A stretch of DNA of 7,109 nucleotides from assembly GCA_025361325.1 (NCBI GenBank), contig JANYAL010000278.1:1-7109 (forward strand), read 5' to 3'. Under the pieces are notes generated by a model. The model was not told the origin of the DNA. It made no database searches and saw nothing but the letters and a program-made list of their open reading frames with translations. This document shows, piece by piece, positions 1-5,194 of the stretch. Numbering within the stretch: the first letter of the stretch is position 1; each line of letters opens with the position of its first letter. The DNA is from Bacteroidota bacterium. Lineage in GTDB: Bacteria > Bacteroidota > Bacteroidia > Chitinophagales > Chitinophagaceae. Both the position numbers and the translations under genes were made by a program.

Positions 1-54
1 GGAGAAGCAGGCAAGGGTAATTAGGAGGAGGGGTAGTAATAGGTAGCGTTTCAT
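1..54 (-). CDS. N-terminus of a lipoprotein (partial, runs off the left edge)
   Basis: Reading the minus strand from an ATG at 54-52 gives 18 open codons to the window edge, beginning MKRYLLLPLLLITLACFS. This is a compact lipoprotein signal peptide: basic residues at 2-3, a leucine-rich hydrophobic stretch at 5-14, and Ala15-Cys16 where signal peptidase II would cut and lipid would be attached. The -3 residue is Thr rather than Leu, so the lipobox is relaxed, as is common in Bacteroidota. The mature part lies outside the window, so function is unknown. It lies downstream of, and on the same strand as, the barrel gene ending at 248, so the two could be co-transcribed across a 193-base gap. No clear promoter was found directly upstream. 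The signal peptide is convincing; the rest cannot be judged. Confidence 0.6.
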   Translation of the reverse strand, partial: MKRYLLLPLLLITLACFS

Positions 55-61
55 GGGGGGT

Positions 62-250
62 AGTTTTAGTTTGTAGATTATAGTTAGGCGTTCACGGATT
101 GTTATCTTTTTTTAGTCAAGGGACTTTGAAAATTTGACCTCGCGGGCCGGATGTACATATTGTAAATGATCAGCGCATTGATCATCTTGCCAATCTCATC
201 GATCAATGGAAGGGTCTTCACATCAACTTAGAACTTAAACCTACAAACTA
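62..250. repeat. Degenerate inverted heptamer arrays bracketing a short insert
   Basis: The left arm (62-96) reads as five consecutive 7-mers, four of them beginning GTT or GAT (for example GTTTGTA at 69-75 and GTTAGGC at 83-89). The right arm (221-248) reads as four 7-mers ending AAC or ACC (for example TTAGAAC at 228-234 and TACAAAC at 242-248). The arms are inverted: TAGTTTGTAG at 67-76 is the exact reverse complement of CTACAAACTA at 241-250. The right arm touches the stop codon of the barrel gene. The layout matches the better-preserved elements at 1125-1472 and 5072-5181, so this is probably a decayed member of the same family. The 7-base phase here is weak and could be questioned without the other copies. 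Confidence 0.45.
102..224 (-). pseudogene. Probable remnant of a four-helix-bundle (S23/IVS-type) protein C-terminus
   Basis: The minus strand from 224 to a TAA at 104-102 encodes 40 residues with no good start codon; an in-frame TAA lies just upstream. Residues 8-19 contain IDEIGKMINALI, which resembles the last helix of the small four-helix-bundle proteins first known from 23S rRNA intervening sequences and common in Bacteroidota (family pattern roughly E-x-G-K/R-M-L-N-x-L-I). The tail after this helix (about 20 residues ending in LTKKR) is not family-like and may be read-through of flanking DNA. The first three helices are absent, so this would be a truncated fossil. It sits exactly between the two inverted heptamer arms, which suggests that gene and arms once travelled together. 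The match is by eye over a short stretch, so chance similarity is possible. Confidence 0.4.
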
Positions 251-1060
251 GAAGGTAACAACAAACAATATCCCCGGCGAGAAACCCAATACCGGATGGT
301 AACTAGCAGATAGGTCTACCCGCAGTTTATTCCACCCCGCTCCTACCCCGGCAAAGAGGCTACCGGTATCGCTGACCAGTCCGGCCCGGACAAAAAAACT
401 GTCGGCAAACCGGTACTGTATTCCCGACACCAGGTACAGGTACCTGTCCTCCTCCTTCACCACTTCAATGCCTGCGAAGAGATCGGGAGAAATCTCATAT
501 CCCAGGCCGGCCGAAAACTCGGAGGCCAGCTTTTCATCAGGGGCCTTGCCCAGTTTCCCCCCAATGGGGTTATAAACATGGATCCCTGCCTCCCATCTTT
601 CGGAAGCGTGAAATATGGCGCCTCCTTCCACATAACATGCAGATGCATTACCATATACCGGTATGCGGTACCCGTAATAATTGAACTGGATGCCCAGGTC
701 CACAGCCGAGCCCAGGCTCCTGCCATAGGCCAGCCCGATCCTGCTCTCGCTGAAATTGGAGAAGCCGGCATAATCCAACTGTAATCCGAAGCCGCCCTGG
801 TGTGTGGGCATTACGGCAGCGAGGCGGTAAGCGCCGGTGGCATCGAGCATGAACCGCCGTTCACCGAACACACCGATCATGGGTTGTTTCACGCCGGCCA
901 GTGCGGCCTGGTTGGAGGTGAAGGAAAAGGGGTCAGACTGTACATGGTTGTATGCACTCAAAGCCGTGTATGGCAGTGCGACCGGGTATCTAAGGGATTG
1001 TGCGGGTACAGGGCTATGCCCAATAATACCGATGCAGATGATCGTTATTAATGCTTTCAT
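248..1060 (-). CDS. Outer-membrane beta-barrel protein, PorV/PorQ-like
   Basis: The 270-residue product begins with a classical signal peptide: Lys2, a hydrophobic core at about 4-13, and a likely cut after the PAQ or AQS near residues 20-22. The mature part is rich in alternating aromatic/glycine beta-strands (for example GFGLQLDYAGF, VDLGIQFNYYGY, LYLVSGIQYRF) and ends in a strand with terminal Phe, the usual signature recognised by the barrel-assembly machinery. An early SDPFSFTSNQAALAG segment resembles the N-terminal plug region of the Bacteroidota PorV/PorQ/FadL-like family, where asparagine and proline around 'NPA/NQA' are typical. Those relatives act in the outer membrane, several with type IX secretion or attachment of its cargo. 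The fold assignment is fairly safe; a specific role is not, and no gene name is justified. A good promoter lies upstream at 1093-1122, giving a leader of about 27 bases. Confidence 0.75.
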   Translation of the reverse strand: MKALITIICIGIIGHSPVPAQSLRYPVALPYTALSAYNHVQSDPFSFTSNQAALAGVKQPMIGVFGERRFMLDATGAYRLAAVMPTHQGGFGLQLDYAGFSNFSESRIGLAYGRSLGSAVDLGIQFNYYGYRIPVYGNASACYVEGGAIFHASERWEAGIHVYNPIGGKLGKAPDEKLASEFSAGLGYEISPDLFAGIEVVKEEDRYLYLVSGIQYRFADSFFVRAGLVSDTGSLFAGVGAGWNKLRVDLSASYHPVLGFSPGILFVVTF

Positions 1061-1092
1061 GTTAGGGTAGGTAGGTAGATTAAAAACTGTCT

Positions 1093-1122
1093 CAAAGTAA
1101 AAACTTATTTTGAGAAAAACAA
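1093..1122 (-). promoter_or_regulatory. Bacteroidota-type promoter for the barrel gene
   Basis: On the minus strand, TTG (1122-1120) is followed after exactly 19 bases by TTACTTTG (1100-1093). This matches the Bacteroidota primary sigma-factor pattern, TTG or TTTG then 19-21 bases then TAnnTTTG, with one mismatch in the -7 element. The expected start of transcription is near 1088, leaving a short leader before the ATG at 1060. The -33 element abuts the outer edge of the repeat element that begins at 1125. CTCAAA (1091-1096) and TTTGAG (1109-1114) form an inverted repeat across the promoter, which could be an operator or chance. Confidence 0.5.
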
Positions 1123-1140
1123 GTGGCAGTCGGCAGTTCG

Positions 1141-1409
1141 CAGTGGGCAGTCGGCAGTCGGAGTATTCAATTTGAGGGTGTATCTATCTAGCTAACAGCT
1201 CTCAGTGGGCAGTCGGCAGTCAGCAGTCGGAGTATTCTATTTGCGGGTTATTTATTTACGTAACAGCTTTCTGTTACCTGTCGGCAGTGGGCAGTCGGCA
1301 GTCGGAGTATTCAATTTGAGGGTGTATCTATCTAGCTAACAGCTTTCAGTGGGCAGTGGGCAGTCGGAGTATTCAATTTGCAGGTTGTATCTATCAAGGT
1401 AACAACTTT
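1141..1409. repeat. Four tandem repeat units with ABAB higher-order structure
   Basis: Each unit has several CAGTSGG heptamers followed by a spacer of about 41-47 bases starting AGTATTC. The GGAGTATTC core occurs at 1160, 1229, 1304 and 1366, so unit spacings are 69, 75 and 62. Much of the length variation comes from heptamer number: roughly five, four, three to four, and three per unit. Units 1 and 3 are identical over 61 bases (1140-1200 and 1284-1344). Units 2 and 4 are divergent but share features absent from 1 and 3, such as a GGTT after ATTTGC and GTAACA near the end. This suggests that a two-unit block of 144 bases was duplicated. The spacers are near-identical and include heptamers, so this is not a CRISPR array. 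Confidence 0.8.
1260..1277. other. Perfect 7-bp hairpin in tandem unit 2
   Basis: GTAACAG (1260-1266), loop CTTT, CTGTTAC (1271-1277) forms a perfect stem-loop. It occurs only in the second unit, because the others lack the second arm. No T-tract follows on either strand, so it is not a typical intrinsic terminator. Confidence 0.4.
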
Positions 1410-1475
1410 CAGCCTGCTGACTGCGAACTGCCGACTGCTGACTGCGAACTGCCGACTGCCAACAGCAAATTGCCC

Positions 1476-1483
1476 TACCTTTG
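1476..1483 (+). promoter_or_regulatory. -7 promoter element immediately upstream of folD
   Basis: TACCTTTG at 1476-1483 is a perfect TAnnTTTG match and ends only 4 bases before the folD ATG at 1488. Transcription would start at or within a few bases of the start codon, giving a leaderless or nearly leaderless mRNA. No clear TTG was found about 19 bases upstream; that position is filled by the inverted heptamer array. This argues that folD starts at 1488 and not further upstream. Confidence 0.5.
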
Positions 1484-1487
1484 CTCC

Positions 1488-2363
1488 ATGCAACTACTCG
1501 ATGGAAAGATCGTTTCACAGGCCGTGAAGGCCGATATCAAACACCAGGCCCAGCTACTTCAGCAGGCCGGCAAAAAGACACCCCATCTCGCTGCCGTGCT
1601 GGTAGGTACCAATGGAGCCAGCGAGACCTATGTGGCCAGCAAAGTGAAGAGCTGCGCTGAAGTGGGTTTCAAAAGCACCCTGATCAGACTGGAGGAAAAT
1701 ATCAGCGAGACGGAGCTGTTGTCTACACTCGAAAAACTGAACCAGGACGATGATATAGACGGCATCCTGGTACAATTACCCCTGCCCAGGCACATCCGTG
1801 AAGAGAAAGTGATCAATGCCATCCTCCCCGAAAAAGACGTGGATGGTTTCCACCCGGTGAATACTGGCAGGATGGTGCAGGGACAGCCCAGCTTCATCCC
1901 CGCCACACCCTACGGTATCATGCTGATGCTGGAACATTACCAGATAGAAACGGCAGGCAAACACGCCGTGGTGATTGGGCGCAGCAATATCGTGGGCAGG
2001 CCCATCAGCATCCTGCTCAGTCTCAATACCAACCCCGGTAACTGTACGGTAACCGTATGCCATAGCCGCACCGCGAACCTGAAAGAGATATGCCTGCAGG
2101 CCGACATCATCGTGGCGGCTTTGGGCAAGCCCGGATTCCTCACCGCCGATATGGTGAAGGAGAACGCCGTGGTGATCGATGTGGGCATCACCCGCGTGGC
2201 CGATGCAACCAAACGAACGGGCTTTGCCATCAAAGGCGATGTGGACTTTGAAGCAGTGGCGCCTGTATGCAGTTACATAACCCCTGTGCCGGGCGGCGTG
2301 GGACTGATGACCATAGCGGCACTGTTGAAGAATACGCTGCGCGCTGTGGAGTTTAAATCCTGA
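1488..2363 (+). CDS. folD: Bifunctional methylenetetrahydrofolate dehydrogenase/cyclohydrolase
   Basis: FolD is a cytosolic dimer that interconverts 5,10-methylene-THF, 5,10-methenyl-THF and 10-formyl-THF using NADP(H), supplying one-carbon units for purines and initiator tRNA formylation. The 291-residue product has the normal family length. Visible motifs in order: ASETYVASK with the catalytic Lys at 52; [10 protein letters not shown] (91-100); [10 protein letters not shown] (118-127); PATPYGI (138-144); the Rossmann nucleotide-binding [11 protein letters not shown] (162-172); DVGITR (231-236); and TPVPGGVG (265-272). The usual GGVGPMT reads GGVGLMT here, a conservative oddity. An upstream in-frame GTG (1356) would add 44 residues made of repeat DNA, so the ATG at 1488 was chosen, supported by TACCTTTG just upstream. 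queE follows after 26 bases, so the two are probably co-transcribed. Confidence 0.97.
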   Translation: MQLLDGKIVSQAVKADIKHQAQLLQQAGKKTPHLAAVLVGTNGASETYVASKVKSCAEVGFKSTLIRLEENISETELLSTLEKLNQDDDIDGILVQLPLPRHIREEKVINAILPEKDVDGFHPVNTGRMVQGQPSFIPATPYGIMLMLEHYQIETAGKHAVVIGRSNIVGRPISILLSLNTNPGNCTVTVCHSRTANLKEICLQADIIVAALGKPGFLTADMVKENAVVIDVGITRVADATKRTGFAIKGDVDFEAVAPVCSYITPVPGGVGLMTIAALLKNTLRAVEFKS

Positions 2364-2389
2364 TCTTGCTTCCGAACCAAAGGTTTTCT

Positions 2390-3010
2390 ATGACAAATAC
2401 TCAGCCTTCCTCAATCATGCTTCCTGTAATGGAACACTTCTACACCCTCCAGGGAGAAGGATACCACCAGGGCAGGGCTGCCTACTTCATCCGGTTGGGT
2501 GGCTGCGATGTGGGATGTGTATGGTGCGATGTGAAGGATAGCTGGGATGCTGATAAGCATGAAAAATTAGAGGTTGAAAGTTTGAAGTTGAAAGTGGGGG
2601 AAACACAGGCGGGGATTGTAGTGGTAACGGGGGGTGAGCCGTTGATGCATAACCTGGATGAACTGACTACGGTACTACGGGAGGCCGGACTGAAGACACA
2701 TATCGAAACCTCGGGTGCGCATCCGCTGAGCGGTACCTGGGATTGGATCTGCCTGTCGCCCAAAAAATTCAAAGCTCCGCTTGAAGATATCATACCCCTT
2801 GCGCATGAGTTGAAGATCGTGATCTTTAACAGATCGGACCTGGGCTGGGCCGAAAAATATGCCGCACGGGTAGCCCCCACCTGCAAATTATACCTGCAAC
2901 CAGAATGGGACAAGGCGGAAAAAATAACCCCGGTGATCGTCGAATACATCAAGGGAAATCCAAAATGGACCTTGTCTCTGCAGGTACACAAGTATATACA
3001 TGTTCCCTGA
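2390..3010 (+). CDS. queE: 7-carboxy-7-deazaguanine synthase (radical SAM)
   Basis: QueE converts 6-carboxy-tetrahydropterin to 7-carboxy-7-deazaguanine, the ring-contraction step of preQ0/queuosine synthesis, using S-adenosylmethionine, an iron-sulfur cluster and Mg. The 206-residue product has the radical-SAM cluster motif CDVGCVWC (Cys39, Cys43, Cys46), the substrate-side FYTLQGEG (17-24), GGEPL (81-85), ETSG (106-109), LSPKKFKAP (122-130) and the family-typical end LQVHKYIHVP. An ATG at 2390 was chosen; a TTG at 2366 adds eight residues, and an ATG at 2417 would give a start at LPVMEHFYTLQGEG, which is also plausible. Residues about 59-71 are a low-complexity Lys/Glu/Leu/Val stretch encoded by 7-base repeats, in the normally variable segment after the cluster motif. 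The gene lies 26 bases after folD, so it is probably on the same transcript. Confidence 0.95.
   Translation: MTNTQPSSIMLPVMEHFYTLQGEGYHQGRAAYFIRLGGCDVGCVWCDVKDSWDADKHEKLEVESLKLKVGETQAGIVVVTGGEPLMHNLDELTTVLREAGLKTHIETSGAHPLSGTWDWICLSPKKFKAPLEDIIPLAHELKIVIFNRSDLGWAEKYAARVAPTCKLYLQPEWDKAEKITPVIVEYIKGNPKWTLSLQVHKYIHVP
2571..2598 (+). repeat. Four heptamers inside the queE reading frame
   Basis: AGGTTGA, AAGTTTG, AAGTTGA and AAGTGGG follow one another exactly at 2571-2598. They encode roughly residues 61-70 of QueE, which form a Leu/Lys/Val/Glu-rich stretch. The sequence differs from the intergenic CAGTCGG family but shares the 7-base period and the AGT(T/G)(T/G)G core. A single-unit gain or loss would shift the reading frame upstream of GGEPL and inactivate the enzyme. 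The units are imperfect, so slippage should be slow. Confidence 0.55.
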
Positions 3011-3026
3011 AAGTGCTGGCGGATTA

Positions 3027-3064
3027 TTAAAACCCTACAGGTCTGTTAAAACCCAACAGGTTTT
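3027..3064 (+). terminator. Paired repeat and small hairpin after queE, possible terminator
   Basis: TTAAAACCCTACAGGT (3027-3042) and TTAAAACCCAACAGGT (3046-3061) are direct repeats differing at one base, 19 bases apart. The second can fold as AAAACC (3048-3053), loop CAACA, GGTTTT (3059-3064), a 6-bp stem ending in four T. It could end the folD-queE transcript, but the stem is A/T-rich and the T-tract short. Similar AAAACC-CWACA-GGTTTT units are, as I recall, frequent between genes in Bacteroidota, so it may be a dispersed repeat with or without terminator activity. Confidence 0.35.
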
Positions 3065-3077
3065 CTGCATTTCGTTC

Positions 3078-3085
3078 TACCTTCA
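3078..3085 (+). promoter_or_regulatory. Weak -7 element upstream of the PorE-like gene
   Basis: TACCTTCA at 3078-3085 keeps TAnnTT of the Bacteroidota -7 consensus but lacks the final TG. It ends 17 bases before the ATG at 3103. No good -33 TTG is seen at the proper distance, so this is a tentative call. Confidence 0.2.
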
Positions 3086-3102
3086 TCCATGAAATACAAA
3101 CC

Positions 3103-5037
3103 ATGCGAAATCATCGTATCAAACCCCTGCCCGTTTTACTGTTCTTCTTATTCTCCCTGGGCATGTTTCATAGTTCCAGCGCCCAATGGTACGACCCCGA
3201 CAAAGTCAACAAAAAGGCCGGGGAAGTTTACGGTCAGGCCTATACGGAAGCGCAGGCGGGCCGGTATGCCGAATCCATACAGCATATCAATGAATCCATA
3301 GTCCTTGAACCCAGGTTTGTAGATGCCTACCTGTCGCGGGCCGGCATCTATGCCAACCTGAAGGACTATACGTCGTCGGTACGTGATTTTGAGACGGCAC
3401 TGAAGCTGGATTCCGTGTATGCTAAGACTTACCTGTTACCCTATTCCATATCACTGGCCGGAACCGGTAACTTCCGCAAGGCCCTGAACGCCGTAAATGA
3501 ATTTCTGCAGAACCCCAAACTGAACCCGCAGAGCGTGAAGGCCGGGAACTACCGGAAAAGTACATATGCTTTTGCGCTAGACTATGAGCAATCACACCCG
3601 CAGCACAATTACATTTTCGCACCCGTAAACCTGGGCGACAGTATCAATACTGCCGATCTTGAATATTTTCCATCCCTGACCATCGACGGGAAGAAGATGA
3701 TCTTCACCCGGCGTGTACACGATGACGAGGACTTTTATGAAAGCGATCTCGTGGATGGACACTGGAGCAGGGCCAGGCCCCTGGGCGGCCGGGTGAATAC
3801 CAACCTGAACGAGGGTGCACAGAACGTTTCGCAGGATGGGCAGTTGCTGGTGTTCACCGGTTGCAATTACCCCGAAGGAGAAGGGAGCTGCGACCTGTAC
3901 TTTTCAATCCGCACCAATAACGGATGGAGCGAGGCGCAAAACCTGGGGCCTGTTGTCAACACCGAAGCCTGGGAATCATCCCCTTCCCTGTCGCCCGATA
4001 AAAAAGATCTTTATTTTGCAAGTAGCCGCCCGGGTGGGTATGGCGGTAGGGATATCTGGGTAACACACCGGCAGTCGAACGGGAAATGGGGCACACCCCA
4101 GAACCTGGGCCCCGCTGTGAACACGTCCGGGGATGAAAGCTGTCCATTCCTGCATGCCGATAACCAAACCCTCTATTTCAACAGCAACGGCCACCCGGGC
4201 TATGGGCTCACTGATCTCTTCCTGACACGAAAAATAAATGATACCGCCTGGAGCCAACCCGAGAACCTGGGCTACCCCATCAACACCATCGATGATGAGG
4301 GCTCCCTCATCGTGGCCGCCGACGGCAGGACAGCCTATTATGCCAGCGACAAGGAGGGAGGCAAGGGAGGCCTCGACCTTTACAGTTTCCCCCTTCGGGA
4401 AGACATTCGCCCCATCCGGACGCTGTGGGTGAAAGGGAAAGTGTTCGACAAGAAGACAGGGGGCGGACTACCCTGCACCGTTGAACTAACGGATTTGGTC
4501 AGCCGCAGGGCGGTGAGCCGTTTACAGACCGACGAAGCGGGCAATTACCTGGTGACCCTACCAGTGGGAAAGAATTATGCCTTTAATGTGAACCGTAAGG
4601 GATACCTCTTCTTCTCTGATAACTTTTCCCTGTCGGCCGATGCCGCAGATTCGGAATATATAAAGAACATCCCCCTGCAGCCCATCACAGCAGGCGCCGT
4701 TATCGTACTGAAGAATATATTCTTCGATACCAAAGAGTGGCAATTGAAACCCGCTTCTATTTCCGAACTGGACAAACTGGCGATGCTGCTCTTCGAAAAT
4801 CCCAACCTCAAGATCGAGATCGACGGACACACCGATAATGTGGGTCAGCCCAAAGAGAACCTTCAGCTCAGTATCAACCGGGCTACTGCTGTGGTGGAAT
4901 ACCTGGTAAAAAAAGGCGTCAATGCCCAGCGGCTGGCTGCCAAAGGATTTGGCGCCACCAAACCCATTGCCGACAACAGCACCGAAAACGGCAGGGCGAT
5001 GAACAGGAGGACGGAACTATCCGTTGTCAGTAATTAG
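3103..5037 (+). CDS. PorE-like envelope protein: TPR, PD40 propeller, carboxypeptidase-regulatory-like and OmpA domains
   Basis: The 644-residue product starts with a signal peptide (hydrophobic core about 9-21, likely cut after SSSAQ at 24-28). Next are TPR-like helices (about 35-135). Five PD40/WD40-like blades follow (about 185-430), each with a [SP]xDGxxLxF-like strand and then G-G-x-D-[IL], such as SPDKKDLYFASSRPGGYGG near 297-315. A carboxypeptidase-regulatory-like beta-sandwich spans about 442-525. A C-terminal OmpA peptidoglycan-binding domain spans about 533-643, with NIFFDT (538-543), DGHTDNVG (574-581), Asp578 and Arg593 as diaminopimelate-contact residues, and NRRTEL (634-639). 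This is the domain order of PorE, a type IX secretion component that links to peptidoglycan. Unlike PorE, no lipobox cysteine is visible, so it is predicted to be soluble periplasmic. Bacteroidota carry many paralogues with this layout, so direct PorE function is unproven. The ATG at 3089 is out of frame. Confidence 0.88.
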   Translation: MRNHRIKPLPVLLFFLFSLGMFHSSSAQWYDPDKVNKKAGEVYGQAYTEAQAGRYAESIQHINESIVLEPRFVDAYLSRAGIYANLKDYTSSVRDFETALKLDSVYAKTYLLPYSISLAGTGNFRKALNAVNEFLQNPKLNPQSVKAGNYRKSTYAFALDYEQSHPQHNYIFAPVNLGDSINTADLEYFPSLTIDGKKMIFTRRVHDDEDFYESDLVDGHWSRARPLGGRVNTNLNEGAQNVSQDGQLLVFTGCNYPEGEGSCDLYFSIRTNNGWSEAQNLGPVVNTEAWESSPSLSPDKKDLYFASSRPGGYGGRDIWVTHRQSNGKWGTPQNLGPAVNTSGDESCPFLHADNQTLYFNSNGHPGYGLTDLFLTRKINDTAWSQPENLGYPINTIDDEGSLIVAADGRTAYYASDKEGGKGGLDLYSFPLREDIRPIRTLWVKGKVFDKKTGGGLPCTVELTDLVSRRAVSRLQTDEAGNYLVTLPVGKNYAFNVNRKGYLFFSDNFSLSADAADSEYIKNIPLQPITAGAVIVLKNIFFDTKEWQLKPASISELDKLAMLLFENPNLKIEIDGHTDNVGQPKENLQLSINRATAVVEYLVKKGVNAQRLAAKGFGATKPIADNSTENGRAMNRRTELSVVSN

Positions 5038-5055
5038 TTTTTTATTTTATTTTGT
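5011..5055 (+). terminator. Possible weak terminator at the end of the PorE-like gene
   Basis: ACGGA-ACTA-TCCGT (5011-5024) is a perfect 5-bp hairpin inside the last codons. The stop TAG is at 5035-5037, followed by a strongly T-rich run at 5038-5055. The hairpin is separated from the T-tract by about 13 bases, further than in a standard intrinsic terminator, so this is a weak candidate. Confidence 0.2.
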
Positions 5056-5071
5056 GATTATTAGAAATAAA

Positions 5072-5181
5072 CAGCCGGCAGTTTGCAATTTGCAGACAAA
5101 TCGAGGTAGAGGAACTATTTGAATGGAAAGTAATAGTTGCAAACTGCAAGCTGAGCACTACGAACGAAGCACTACAAACTG
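5072..5181. repeat. Inverted heptamer arrays between the PorE-like gene and dprA
   Basis: The left arm has the 7-mers CAGCCGG, CAGTTTG and CAATTTG at 5072-5092, then a degenerate one. The right arm has CAAACTG (5140-5146), CAAGCTG, three degenerate 7-mers and CAAACTG (5175-5181), still in 7-base phase; AGCACTA recurs 14 bases apart at 5154 and 5168. The arms face each other: CAGTTTGCAA (5079-5088) is the exact reverse complement of TTGCAAACTG (5137-5146), separated by 48 bases with no coding content that I can see. The right arm ends 13 bases before the dprA start codon. It is the same design as 1125-1472, with shorter arms and a different centre. Confidence 0.7.
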
Positions 5182-5194
5182 AAAACCGTACCCC

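Larger units (their letters stand above)
1125..1472. repeat. Composite heptamer element: tandem units closed by an inverted heptamer array
   Basis: This fills most of the 427-base gap between the divergent barrel gene and folD, where no credible gene is seen. The left end is a run of CAGTCGG-type 7-mers (1127-1161). The right end is nine 7-mers of form CNRACTG (1410-1472), partly degenerate at the last two, in the opposite orientation. The ends match perfectly over 20 bases: GGCAGTCGGCAGTTCGCAGT at 1125-1144 is the reverse complement of 1441-1460. Within the right arm a 21-base block (three heptamers) is directly repeated at 1418-1438 and 1439-1459. Between the arms lie four tandem units. The inverted ends could form a cruciform or a long RNA hairpin. 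The architecture recurs at 62-250 and 5072-5181, pointing to a dispersed repeat family. I do not recognise it as a named element. Confidence 0.85.

Noticed and set aside
1140..1410. CRISPR-like array between the divergent genes
   Set aside because: The 'spacers' are near-identical copies, unit length varies by heptamers, and no cas genes are near.
1356..1487. In-frame GTG extension adding 44 residues to the N-terminus of FolD
   Set aside because: The extension is translated repeat DNA (heptamers), FolD is full length from 1488, and a TACCTTTG promoter element lies inside the would-be extension.
2482..2991. A long minus-strand ORF opposite queE
   Set aside because: It is a shadow of queE: the plus strand carries all conserved radical-SAM motifs and the minus product has no family features.
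3089..3301. Small plus-strand ORF starting at the ATG before the PorE-like gene
   Set aside because: It overlaps the large gene in another frame, has no recognisable motif, and the signal peptide starts at the ATG at 3103.
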